A stretch of 64,000 nucleotides of DNA from Myxocyprinus asiaticus (Eukaryota > Chordata > Actinopteri > Cypriniformes > Catostomidae), in NCBI RefSeq assembly GCF_019703515.2, contig NC_059362.1:46675092-46739091 (forward strand). Reading direction: 5' to 3'. The notes under the pieces are model-generated. The model worked only from the letters and a program-made list of their open reading frames with translations. It searched no databases and was not told the DNA's origin. Of the stretch, positions 1 through 11,706 are shown piece after piece. Positions within the stretch are counted from its first letter, which is position 1. Each line of letters begins with the position of its first letter. The position numbers and the translations under genes are program-made.

Positions 1-138
1 CTGTATTAAATTAAATAAATTAACCAACGAAAAAGCATTAAATAAAAGAATTAATTACCAAACGGAAAAGAATAATATTGTTCGGCCTATATAATTGAAA
101 AGTGTAGTTTTGTAACTGTTGACGCTTCTGGAAAGTGA

Positions 139-2251
139 ATGATGGCAAAACGGATGAGGAAAACAAACTATTCGCTCCAAGATGTGCTTGAAGAATGTAC
201 TCGTTGTGAAAGCGACGAGTCTGGGGATGAAGTTTCAGAAGTAAACAGTGATGAATCATATATTGACTCCGAGGCAGATGCAATGTTTCTGGAGGGAGGA
301 GACATTACTCTCGACAAGTAAGCTTTGTCTAGCTTTGTAAATGACTGTTGTTTCTTTATTTTTCATTATAGGCAATTATCTGATGTAGAATCAGATATCG
401 ATTGGGAGCCGGATACTTCTCCCCCACTCAGCAAGCGGCCACATAGAGTGGAGCAGCAGGACAGCACCTCATCAAGAGAGGAGCCCCATCCTCCAACTCT
501 CCAGAGAGGTTCTGCCAGCAGGAGAAGACCAAGAGGCAGAGGACGGGGGAGAGGGAAAGGTGGAAGCAGCAGTCAAGCTGGGATGTCAACGAGCACATCT
601 GAAGAGAGATGGAATGATGTTGACGTTCCAGACATAACACCACCACAGCCCACCTTCAGACCCACCAGTTCACCAGGACCCCAGCTCAAACGAACAGCTA
701 CGTACACAGCTCTGCAGCTTTTCCAACTTTTTTTTTTACTAACTCTATTTTACAGACAATAACTCAAAATACCAATGACTTTGGCTTGACTCACCACTCA
801 GCACCCACCAACCCGTGGATTGACCTGACATTGCAGGACATTTTTTTCATTCATGTCCATGGTCATCTACATGGGTGTAGTAAAATGCTCTGCATTTACT
901 GATTACTGGCAAGGGAGTAAACTGTACAGCTTGCCATTCCAAAAACAGGTAATGACCGGAAAGAAGTTCCTCACAATCTGCCAATCCCTTCACCTCAGTA
1001 GCTTGGTGGAGGATGCTGCTAACGAGCAAAGGAGAGGCACAGCAGCCTTCGATTGTCTTTGCAAAATAAAGCCACTTTACCAGGAGATTAGAGAGGCCTG
1101 CAAAAGGAACCATCACCCTGGCCAGGAAATTGCCATTGATGAGCGAATGGTTACCTCCAAAGCCCGCATTGGGCTCAAACAGTATATGAAAAATAAGCCT
1201 GTTTGCTGGGGATATAAACTCTTCGTTCTGGCGGACTCCAAGAACGGTTACACCAGGGACTTTTTTGTCAACGAGGGAAAGCTCCACGGAAAGAGTTCCA
1301 AGGGTCTCCATTATGAGTCGTGATGGAGCTAATTGACACACAGTTGCTGGGCACCGGATACAAGCTCTTTGTTGACAATTTTTACACAAGTCCCACCCTT
1401 TTCCGTGACCTCCTTCAGAAGAGGATCTGGGCTTGCGGAACCATCCGCACAAACAGAATTGGATTCCCGAAAAGGAAAGTCAGCAATCTGGACTCAAAAT
1501 TTACCGCGGCAGCAAACACTGGATCAGGAACGACTCCCTCCTCTTTGTCCAGTGGCGAGACACAAGAGACGTCTTCCTGTGTTCAACACTCCACAAGGCA
1601 CATGCGGAGGACACAGTACAAAGGAGGGTCAAAGGTGCAGATCAGCACTGGACAATGAAGGACATCCCAGTTCCACCAGTGGTAAAGGAGTACAACCAGT
1701 ATTCAACTATGTTTTATGCATTTTGAAATGTAATAATATGTGTGGTTGATATATTTATGTTTTGGTATATTTTTCTCAGTGTTGTTTTTTTCTGTCCATC
1801 CAGGTGCACGGATGGAGTGGACCTTTCTGACACCCTGATAGGGTACTATAAAGTCATTCACAAGACCCAGAAGTGGTACAAGATGTTATTTTATCATTTC
1901 ATGGACATGGCAATTGTGAAGGCCTTCCTCCTCCACAAAGTCATTGCAAAAGGTAAAGGAGAGGTCCCTATGCACCAGAAGGCATTCAGAGAGACCCTTG
2001 CTGAGGAGCTGGCAGAGTTAAGGTCTCACTCCACAGCCAGACCCGTATCTCCTGCTCCACGCAGAGCACATCACAGGCCAGTGCATATCAGTGGACTCAG
2101 CACCACTGGTCGGCTGAAGTGCAGGCAGTGCCAAGAAAAGTCACCAGTGAAGTGCTCCACCTGTGATGTGCCTTTGTGCTTTATCCCCACACCTGCTACA
2201 ATGACTGGCATGTTGCTAAAAACCTGTAAAAGTATAATTGTATGTAAATAG
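139..2251 (+). pseudogene. piggyBac-type transposase pseudogene (PGBD-like), with introns
   Basis: This is a decayed piggyBac-family (DDE_Tnp_1_7) transposase, an enzyme that cuts and pastes DNA at TTAA sites. The acidic N-terminus starts at ATG 139. An intron at 318-371 (GT..AG) joins LDK to QLSDVESDIDWEPD. The catalytic core follows: AIDERM (first Asp, near 1138), FVDNFYTS (second Asp, near 1372) and, after a second intron at about 1699-1803, CTDGVDLSD (third Asp, near 1821). A C-terminal zinc-ribbon-like stretch (CRQC, CSTC) lies near 2120-2165. The frame shifts near the T-run at 841-848, at about 1313-1321 (a TGA interrupts) and between about 1470 and 1520, so no intact protein can be made. 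A further shift or intron lies near 700-755. I could not place the terminal inverted repeats. The family call is firm; whether it is a dead transposon or a decayed domesticated gene is not settled. Confidence 0.85.
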
Positions 2252-2499
2252 TTTGGTGTGTATTTCTTATATAAACTGCTTTTCCACCATATCACTTGTT
2301 TTGACTCTTTTATATGCACAAATTTGAGTTTCGAGAAGGGAAAAAAACACTCTAATGTGTTTATGCTTCAGTTACTCTGTGTCAGCAATACTAATAGTGG
2401 TGGGATATGATAGCTCTAAGTGTAACCTTTCATTAGAACCTAAAATTATGACTGTACGTTAAAGCTTTCAAAAGTAACAACCTTTTTATCCTAGGCATG

Positions 2500-4986
2500 T
2501 GGCCATGGTTACCAATGGTCCTTTGGAGTATCCAAAAGGCATTTTTGGAATACGGCTGGACATACCCTTAGAAAAACATGTATAAAATATTCATTTTATG
2601 TGGTATTGTTATAAAATTTGAACTTGGACTAGGTAAGGCTTCATGCTGTGGTCCCATTGTATTTTCCAACTAATAGCTCCCAGTTATAGTCATCTGCAGG
2701 CATCTGTATGCAAAAAAAAAAAAAAAAAACCCTTCTATTTCAGTGTGTTCAAACTTCTATTATTCAAAATCAGTAGCACTTACAGTGATTCTGACTGCTG
2801 GGGAAAAACTTCAGAGTGTCTGCTTTCAAAAGAGACCAAAACCATGCATGTAGGCATTTTACAGGATTGGGAAGAGGCTAGACATGCTAGAAAAGGACAT
2901 GAGGTGGACTTAATGAAGACAGAAGTTTCATTTCTGGGTGTGCTATCCCGAGACATCATGACTGTATATGATCGATTCATCTTACCCTTCTGTGATGTTT
3001 CTCTGGCGGGCAACACATGGGCCCAACATCGCCCAAACCATCTGTTGCCGTGGGAATGCCCTTGTGATATGAGTGTTGTTTTTGGGGTCCAGTGGGTCTC
3101 TTCCTCCAAACCTGCAGCCAAAAGCCATTGAACTCCACGTATATGTGAGCGCAAAAACACAGTAGAGACAACAGAACACACACTCGCAACAGCAAACACT
3201 TTTTCATCGTCTTCCGAGAGGTCCACTGGAGTCTCGTGTCTCTTTCTTAGTCACTCGCTTCTCAGTTAGTGATTCTCACTGGAAACAGTTCTTACATATT
3301 AGTCTTTCCATCGTAGGGGTATAACGGTATATGCTAGTTGGTGACTGATAGAGATACGCTGTGAGAGCAGGATGTCAGAAATAAATGCTGATATATACTT
3401 ATAATTGAACAACAGCAAATCAGATGTGCACAATTTTTTAAAGTGAAACGAACACTTGCTTTGCACAATATTTACTCAAAAGTGAGTAAACTTGAAAAAA
3501 AAACCTTGAAAACAGATTTTCTTTATGATCCATTGACAAAACTATTGGTAGATATTGGAACTGACACAAGGGAAAGTTAACAAGCGAACACGGACATTGG
3601 CCGATAATCGTAAAATAGCCAAATCAAGGCAGATATATCGGTCTAGAGTCTGAACAATCTGTTTTATAATATTATTTTTAGTGTTTAGGGTCTTTTAATC
3701 TCTTGCACTGATGACATTCTTTATGAACAATCTCTTATCTCTTAGTTTGCATCCATCCAGTTCCAAATAAAAAGAGAAAATAATAAAATGAGATGAAGTT
3801 TCATCTTTCACCTGTGAAGTATTTAATTCACTGGATTATCCAAAAATAGGCAATACTACTAAGATTTTGTTCATACCGCCCACCCCTACTTTAAGGTCTC
3901 ACTGGCTCGCACCCCATGATCCTTGATTTCTCCTGCACATCTTCTATGCTCCATGTCTTCAGCATGTGTTCTCTCGTTCATTCAGTCCTGTCTTATCTTC
4001 TTCTGCGTGTGTCTGTGTTGAGGCTGCACTGAAGAACTCTTGGGGTACAAAGTCCAGCATTGCTAAACATCTTTGGCATGCTGCTGTGAGTGTGTTTGAG
4101 AGTTCGAGAGAACTGCAGAGCTCATTGAGATGTCTGGAACTCCACTTGTAGACCCTCCCATCTCTCAAACACACTCACACACATATTTCCAAAGTGTTTG
4201 GAAGTCTCTCCGCCCATGTCTCTGGACAGCTGTGTAACTCTAGACAAAGACACACTCTCACACACACACTCCGCCCCTTCCATTGCACAGCACAATGATT
4301 CACTATGAGGGTTCATTTATGAATACGGTCATCAAACAGTATCATGGTATCACCATTTAAAATGTACAATGGTGCAACCACAGTGCTTTTGTGTAAGAAA
4401 AGACAGTGAGAAGGACAGATGGACAGATTGTACATTGTAGGTAAAAACAAAGCTTTTGTATGACTTCAGAAGAATACGAATATACTGCACAAGTCATTTG
4501 GACTTTATGGCACTTTTTAATCTGACACAAGGATAGACAGACAAATATTGTCCTTGCATGTAAATCAGAATGTTGAGATGACATTCTGTACATTGGTCAA
4601 GATTGCCCCCTTTTGGTATTGTGGAGCAGTAGATATCAGAAACCAATTTGATTGCACATTCACAGAAAAGAAACAGGGCTTTGTTGAAACCTGTTTGTCT
4701 ATCTTAGCATGCTACCAATAGTTTGAACAGCATCTTTTCTAAACCTCAGACAGTACAAAGTTTAGTGTGACTGATCTCATGCAAGCACACAGTATTTAAA
4801 CACATCCCTCTTTTAGTTTTTGTATTTATTGTTATGTTCTATGAAGATTTTTAGAGCTGAATTTATTTCCAAACAGGTAACTGAATCTGTGTTAGACGCC
4901 TTGTTGATTACCTTGGCAATCCATCAAATATTGTGCATGTTTTAGAACCTACACTGAAACAAATTACTAATAAGATTAATTTAAAA
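2500..4986. other. Intergenic, no gene recognised
   Basis: AT-rich DNA with a poly-A run near 2710-2728 and CA/GT-rich stretches near 4145-4270. A 148-codon minus-strand reading frame at 2780-3226 has no family I can name. The stretch at 3590-3650 (with ccgataatcg and atatatcggt) looks like a piece of a dispersed repeat. Confidence 0.5.
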
Positions 4987-6140
4987 CTACACTATGTAAC
5001 TTTTGTTTGTTAATTAAAACAAAATGTTATTAATGAGAGAGTGCATCAAAAAATCCATCTTCCAAACTATGTCTTTACTCGAATACACTTTGATAAACCT
5101 ATAATAATAATTTATATTTTAGAGCTGTTGGGACGGATTTCATGGGAAATTGCATACATACGGCATTCGCCCGTGCGTGTCACGTCATATCCGTACACAG
5201 AGAAAATAAGCTCCAGCTATTGTAGCGCGTGTATGGTGTTGGAGTATCTAAAGCTAAACGTTTGTTGTCACAACGAACAAAAAAAATTGACCATGGATCA
5301 TTCAAAACGGCAAACCTCCAGAGAATCACCGGATGTAAAAACAAAGAAACCCCAAACAGAGCAGGGTCTACAAGCACAAAGGGAATGCGACAGAGTCCGT
5401 AATAAAACCCGAATCAACATCGGCTTGGATTTTCAGAGGTGCCGACAAATCCGAGATTTTAAAGGATTTAAAAGCGACCCAGAGATGGCTTTTTTCTTCA
5501 GGTGTTGATAGGGTTTATGTATAGTTGTGTATTCACACGTCTGTGTGTGTGTAGTGAAATACAATAATTATACTGTAATCGGTGCAGAACTGTTCACTTA
5601 CACGTGTGTATTTTTCTTTATAACGGCAATAATTTATATAAATAAATCCTTTAGTTCTAAGCTTGCCAAGAACATGTGAGTCTTGAAATTATGTTGACCA
5701 CTGGTTGGTATCAATGACAATCTATAAATTAGTTACTACCGTGGTCTATTTGGACAGAATATCCTGCAGTTATAAAAACTTTACAACATTTGACCTTATC
5801 AGACTAACAATCGTTATGTCTAATGTTAACAAACATTGCCTAACTTTTGTAACATCATTTATTTCAAAACATCAATGTTTCCAATAAGTCAAAACAACAG
5901 CATAAGATATGTCTCTTATCTTTTCAGATGACATGTCTTTTCCTTTCTTTTGTTATTTATTTATCTATTCGCTTTGATAAGATGTCCTCTATTCATGTAT
6001 ACACCGGTGCCTCGAACCACATCCATGCAGAGGAGCAGAGCCGAAGTACGACTTACGTCATTACCAAAACAATGTTCTTCCGCAAGACACATGCAGTTTT
6101 ATTTTTTAACCGCTAGAGGGCCAAAAGTTACATAGTGTAG
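4987..6140. mobile_element. Non-autonomous DNA transposon with ctacactatgtaactttt ends
   Basis: The left end (4987-5004, ctacactatgtaactttt) and the right end (6123-6140) are inverted copies of each other over about 18 bases. They bound a 1154-bp element with no transposase. A short reading frame lies inside (5293-5508). The right end carries aaccgctagagggccaaaag just before the repeat. I could not find a convincing target-site duplication, so the superfamily is open. Confidence 0.7.
5293..5508 (+). CDS. Short captured reading frame in a MITE
   Basis: Open frame from ATG 5293 (context gaccATGg) to TGA 5506-5508, 71 codons; the frame is open further upstream, to 5041. The product is very basic and includes RINIGLDFQR and RDFKGFKSDPEMAFF. 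I recall a similar short motif (arginine-rich stretch, then RVNIG.AF.RWREL and LK.DAE.A.FLL) at the start of many predicted teleost proteins of unknown function. A possible splice donor (cag|gtgttg) lies at the frame's end, so this may be a first exon. No function is known to me. It may be transposon-encoded, or a host exon picked up by the element. Confidence 0.4.
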   Translation: MDHSKRQTSRESPDVKTKKPQTEQGLQAQRECDRVRNKTRINIGLDFQRCRQIRDFKGFKSDPEMAFFFRC

Positions 6141-6262
6141 CTTTCATTTTTATTTCACAATTTTTTGCACACAGTTTTTCTAAGTAAATCTTAATGGAAT
6201 AAAATTAAGATCTACTTAACTTTATTACATAATATTGATTAAAATGAGGGAGTAAATTTAAC

Positions 6263-7486
6263 TTAAAGGGGTCATGAAATTTTCTATTTTTTAAATAGTT
6301 TTATTATCTTCCCTGAGGTCCACTGATGATGTTAGTAAAGTTGTTTTGCAGTCATAATTTAGTAATATTTGATCATTTTCCACCCTGTCTCTGGCCCTCT
6401 GTCTGAAACATTCAGTTTTGGCCTAAGCGCCTCCTTAAAACTTCAACGTAAACGCACACTGTTATGACTGGCTAACATCGTGCAGCCCCTCAAATACAGC
6501 CATACTCGAACCTCAACCGGAAGAGAATGAACAAGCTCCACAACATTATAAAACTAAATGTCAGGGTTTACACATAATGCACTTCCAACACATTGCATCT
6601 GAATATATTAAACTGTTCATCTCAAGCACAATTGTTAACATCGTCTACGCCAGACGCGAGAGTCGCATCGTGTCAAAAGCAATAGAACCCATGATAATCA
6701 ATGATGCTGTCTACCATGGAAGCATCCGTTGCGGCGCGTCGCATTGCGGCGATAGTAAACTGATGTCCCGTTTCATTTTGCACTATACGCGCTGGCGCTA
6801 CTACTGCCAACAACACACATAAATGGTTTAGAAAGTCTGTGTCGACGTGCCCGGTGTAGACAGCCTCAAGTCATTGCATCACATCAACAGATGTGCCTGG
6901 TGTAAACAGGGTGTCAGCACATCAGTCATGATGACATATTAAATATTCATGAATGAAACTGTTTACTCGCGGTTTTTACAATCGCATCCAAAAACGTTTT
7001 TAACCGCCCCATCCTTCAAGAACAGTTCCTTGGCAAAGCTTGAATCATACCAACAACTACAAATAGCGCAGATGGGTGAAAGAAAGCATCCATGACAGCG
7101 TTTGTGCTCAAAACAGCAGGACAGCAGCTGAATCACAGAGAGCTTCTCCGCTTCAGAGTTATAACTTGACACCGCATCTTTTAAAAGCGACCCGAGATAT
7201 GTATCAAGCGGTCAAAGACGTCTGTCTGTGCATGTTTATGTAGAAAAACATTTAAATCCAGACAGGCACATGAAGTGTCCTAAGTCCACTTTGGACAAAC
7301 CTCCTATGACAGGCCCATCTCTCTTCTAGTGGGCGGGGCCAAGGGTGCAATAATGTAACACAGATTTGTGCTTTTTTTTTAAAGAAAAGGAGGGATGAGT
7401 CAAAATACTTTTTGCGGTAATCAACATTATGCCACAAATGCTGTTGATTGACCTTAACTTGTACTGAACCACGAATATTCCTTTAA
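6263..7486. mobile_element. Probable non-autonomous DNA transposon, TTAAAGGGG ends
   Basis: Begins ttaaaggggtcatgaaattt and ends gaatattcctttaa, so only the outermost 7-8 bases form an inverted repeat. The interior has no transposase and no credible gene. The terminal words are typical of dispersed cyprinid repeats. Boundaries are inferred from the ends alone. Confidence 0.4.
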
Positions 7487-9187
7487 GTAAAATTTACTTG
7501 TCGTATTTATTTGCTAATTTGAGTAGATAGATAAAATAATATTTTCTACTTTAGGACTGATACATGTTGACACATTGTAAAGATAAACTATCATGAATAA
7601 TATTTACTTATAAGCTAGAGCAAACATTTGTACATGTTTAAATGTAGAATTTACTTAATATTTTCATGTTCACTCTTAAACTAACGTATTTAATGTAGAA
7701 AGTACTTTTCTGCTATATTTATTTCACCACAAAATAATTGTTTTTTTCAGTGTAATTATTATTATGTTTTAAATCAACTTTTGAATGGTTTGTTGCTTTT
7801 TAAACAAGTACTTTAATTTTATCAAAAGCTTTAATTGCTTTAATTTTTTACTTCTGTTCCAACTCGTTTTCTGTCTTATCTGAAGCTTAAAATATTTCCT
7901 GTACAGTTCATACGTGATGTCTGGTTTTACTTTGTATTGCTCTCTTAATCGCCTTTTCTTGTTAAATTATTCTGAGATCCAAAAGTCTAAGATGACTAAT
8001 TAAAAAGGTTCTATTTTGCATTACAGATTATATTATCAGCGTAACATTTTGAAGTTGAAAATGCCTTCGTATTTGGTATTTGTTAGTATTTGACAGCATG
8101 CACTGGAGCTGACATGAACAAAACCCAATGATCATGTTCTCCAGCATGATTAGAGAATGTTCAGTCTTCTGTGCAAAGTATGTAACATGATCAATGTCAC
8201 AAACTATCATGCATTTGATTTGTGACCTAGAAAAAGTGCAAAATCTTAAATAAGTTATATTTTACGTTATAAAATTTCTGTTTTAATTTCTTCAAAATTC
8301 AAAAACGTTATTTCCAGTTTTAAATGAAAAAAAATAAATCTGTGGTTTCAGACTTTTTTTTTAACCCCATCATTTCTCAAGTCTGAAATGATCCATGTTT
8401 ACGAAAATCTTTAAACCTGAAATTTCTGTGTTATTTTTTTATATGACTGTGGGATGACACTAAAAGCTGTATTTTGGAGGGAAGGTGGTGAAGCTCATTT
8501 GAGGGCCAAGGTTAAGTTACAGTACTTCAGATAAGAAGTGAGAATCTGTTTAAGAATATCAGTGGCATAACAGCCATGTTGTAATATTTGTATTGGTAGA
8601 CCAGCTTCGGTCTGTACCTAAACAGTCATCAAATACATAACAATAAAACAAATCAATAACAGTGTGAAAGAGTGTTTGTTTGTGTGTAAAGTTCAAATTT
8701 AAGCAGTATCTTTCAAAATAAATGTATGTCAGTGTGAATCATTCAAAGTCCTGCTGTACAGACTTGAATGATTATTCTCTGTGCCAGATTTCCAACCAAT
8801 TCTAGTTTCACTCACACCAAAAATGGCTCATTTAACACATATTATCAATCACAATTTTGTCTTCCATTAGCAAGGAAGAAGGTATGGTACAGTAGACAAT
8901 AACACAGTTAATAACAGTAGTTTTCAGTTATTCTTATAGCAGTGATGACAAACTTTGTACTTTATCACCAAACTCTGATAACATAATTTGCTCTTTTTCA
9001 AAACCTTGTAAGCTGCCTTCTGCCAACATAGGCAGCTCCCTTCAAAGGGATGTTTACCTCCCAAACATAATGGAACCTCATACTGTAAGTGAACATTTGG
9101 TTGGCTGTGGTAAGAAAAGAAAGAAAAAGAAAGGAATGTGCTTTCTTTAAAGAAATGTATAGTAATATTTCGAATTTTATAATGCTA
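7487..9187. other. Intergenic, nothing recognised
   Basis: AT-rich DNA with homopolymer runs. I see no gene, RNA or bounded repeat. Confidence 0.5.
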
Positions 9188-10190
9188 TTAACCCCTTAAC
9201 CTCTATGGACCCACCGGCGGGTCCAAAGATGGGCGTTATATCGTGAAAAAAGTTTGCGCTTAAAACATTAAAGTCCCCATATACATAAGTCAGGCATATG
9301 AAGTGTCATTTGAAAGCTTACAATCTGAACTTTCAGAGATAGCCATCACTTCTGTATTTGTTACGTAAAATAACCACATAAGACCATCAAACATTCACGT
9401 TGAAAATCTGCACCCCTAGAGGTAATGGGGTAGAAATATTTATATAAAAAGAAAAGTTTTTCACATAGCACATAAATGGACACGTCATATATCAAATAAA
9501 AGCTCTCACTCTCAGGAATGTGACTGTATAGCTTATTTTGTTGCCCTAATACCACAGTTTGAAAGATTTTCAAAAGAATCACAAAGTGAAATATGATTTC
9601 TTTTAAGTCATCAAATACAAACGTCTCTTTTATGCTCCGATAACTGCTGTTGTAAGCCTCAAGTGCCAAAAACTTTATATCAGTTTTTACCTTTGGGTGT
9701 TTTCTAAAACATGAGCCATTGTTTACTTGTTTGTGAGCTTGCTTGTGTGAATAATCCAATGTTATATCTTAGATCTCCAGAACAAAATATGCTATCCAGT
9801 TGGAAAAGCATGCAAAACAAGTCATTAGAAAATATGTTTTTGACTATTGATGATAAACTTTTTTGATGACATGATGATAAAAGATGATAAAATCATTGCA
9901 AACGGGAGGCTCTCAGCTTTCTAATGACACCTAGACTGAGCTTCTAGTCCACTCAGAGGCCGAGATATTCAATGAAACAATGAGGGTGGTGCTTGAACTG
10001 AAAATTAGACTGAATGTCTATGGACGAGCACATCTGTGAGGGCTAAAATGTGTTAGAGCGCCACCGACATTTCAGATCTGTATATTGTGATGGAATGTGA
10101 TAGAGGAAAAAAATATTTTTTTATAATGCTTGCTGCCACCTAGTGGAATAAAATGAGACTTTTCAAAGTGAGGTAAAGTGAACAGAGCCA
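9188..10190. repeat. Possible piggyBac-type MITE, left end only
   Basis: Starts TTAA followed by CCCCTTAACCTC, like piggyBac-type ends, then a perfect small palindrome (ggacccaccggcgggtcc). The interior resembles the element at 39485-40572 (gtttgaaag followed by a t/a-rich word). I could not find the matching right end, so the right boundary is a guess. The minus-strand 132-codon frame at 9361-9759 lies inside and is probably chance. Confidence 0.3.
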
Positions 10191-11040
10191 GAATTACATG
10201 TTTACAAATTTAGGACAACAATTTTTATTTTTCAAAAAACATTTCTGTTTATCATAAGATTATAAAAACACAATATTATTTATGAATAAATGGAGTCTTT
10301 TTTTATTTTTTTTATTTGGGCATTTCTCTGAATTTTTTTTTTTTTTTTTAATTAGTCCACAGTATGTGTAAATGGAGAGCTTTTAAATTTGAGTGTGAAA
10401 AATTGCGTGTGGCAGCCCAAAAATGCACCAGAGTTTAAGCTTGGAAAAAAAAAAAAAAAAACTTTTTGTTGTGTTGTCAGTGATACCCAAAAAATGTCAA
10501 TTTTATCATCATCATCCACTCACCCTCATTTTACTCGAAGCACTGGATCAAAGAGTTATCAAGCAGAAATTATAGGCTGCTTTTAACCTCACAACAAAAG
10601 TGGATGGTGACTGCAACTGTCAAACTCCACAAAACACCAAGATGTGTCATTAAAATGCATACGACTTGTTCTAAGTCCATAAACCTAACCTAACCCTAAC
10701 CCATTCCAAGTCATCTGATGCCAAAAAAATAGCTTTGTGTGAGGAACAAATGGACATTTAAGACATTATTCAAAGAAAGTCTTGCCTTTTGTGAAGAATT
10801 GAATTTAATTAATTGTAAATGTGTGTCACAGGTTGTTATATAATGCACTTAAAATGCTTCTGCACAGCGGAACAGCGTGCAATAATCGAATATATCCACT
10901 GAAATTTAATTAATCTCCACATTCATTTCTATCAGTCTATTTATTCCCCTAGAATATTCAATATCCTTGTATTAGGAAAGACCAATGTATGCAGGTGCAT
11001 CTGTCCTGAAACCCTCTGACTTTACCGTTTGTCACAAAGT
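10191..11040. repeat. Intergenic with a diverged MITE copy (about 10497-10725)
   Basis: Between poly-T (about 10319-10350) and poly-A (about 10443-10460) runs and the apoB upstream region lies a stretch with atccactcaccctcatttta and gtggatggtgactgcaact. It is a diverged relative of the 38684-38940 element in opposite orientation. No gene is seen. Confidence 0.3.
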
Positions 11041-11569
11041 CCTTGTTAAGTAATAAGGAATTCTGCTGAGTCCTGAGCTCCCTATCAAACCAGTTCAGTA
11101 CCTGCCCCCATCCTATCTGAACCTATAGATTGAGCAACACTTGATAGTATGATCTAGGTTAGAATGGACTGAGACCAGTGGGAACATAAAGAGCATGATT
11201 GTATATTTAACAGGATGACTTTTTCACCCATGCAGGTTTTAGACTGTCCAATTAAAATCACTCTAAATGTATAATGAGGTTAACTGTAATTGTTCTGTCA
11301 TGCAAAGATCTGTTGTATACACTAGTTAAAGTTTTCATGTAATAAGTTAGAATCTAAGAAGAAACACACCTTTTTATCTGTTAAGGGACGAGGTCCCACT
11401 AAATTAACATTTTGCGCTGACCTTCGCTATACAAATCTCTGCTCTCATTACCAAAATTACCTTTTTGCCCTAATCTTCATGAGATAACAAAGAAAGTCTG
11501 TTTATGCTATCAGCCCCTTTGGAACATCATGGTCTCATTTTATGAAATCTGTTGCCTATGATAGTGGTG

Positions 11570-11706
11570 TGAACTTTGAAATGGGGCTGAAATTTTACCT
11601 TCACCATGACCCCTTGAGTCTGGGTTAGCTATAAAAGTCCAGATCTGAAAGTCCGTCCGCAGTCTCAGCTGAGTACTCCTGAGGAGAGAGCTTCATTGAA
11701 CCCATC
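11570..11706 (+). promoter_or_regulatory. apoB core promoter with TATA box
   Basis: A TATA box (tataaaag, 11630-11637) lies about 70 bp upstream of the ATG. The word gtgaactttgaa (near 11570) reads on the other strand as ttcaaagttcac, close to a nuclear-receptor (HNF4-like) half-site arrangement; HNF4 is a known regulator of mammalian APOB. The block gaacttt...ggggctgaaatttta (11572-11598) is kept in the pseudogene copy near 28085-28113, but the TATA box is not. Transcription-factor binding is inferred. Confidence 0.65.

Noticed and set aside
1320..1658. Separate short piggyBac gene
   Set aside because: It continues the same transposase after a one-base shift near 1313-1321 and ends by a second shift.
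2780..3226. 148-codon minus-strand frame, beginning MDLSEDDEKVF
   Set aside because: The start faintly recalls Harbinger-type proteins, but the rest has no family pattern and other frames are equally open; not enough to call a gene.
9361..9759. 132-codon minus-strand frame
   Set aside because: It lies inside a repeat, its composition is AT-driven, and no motif is visible.
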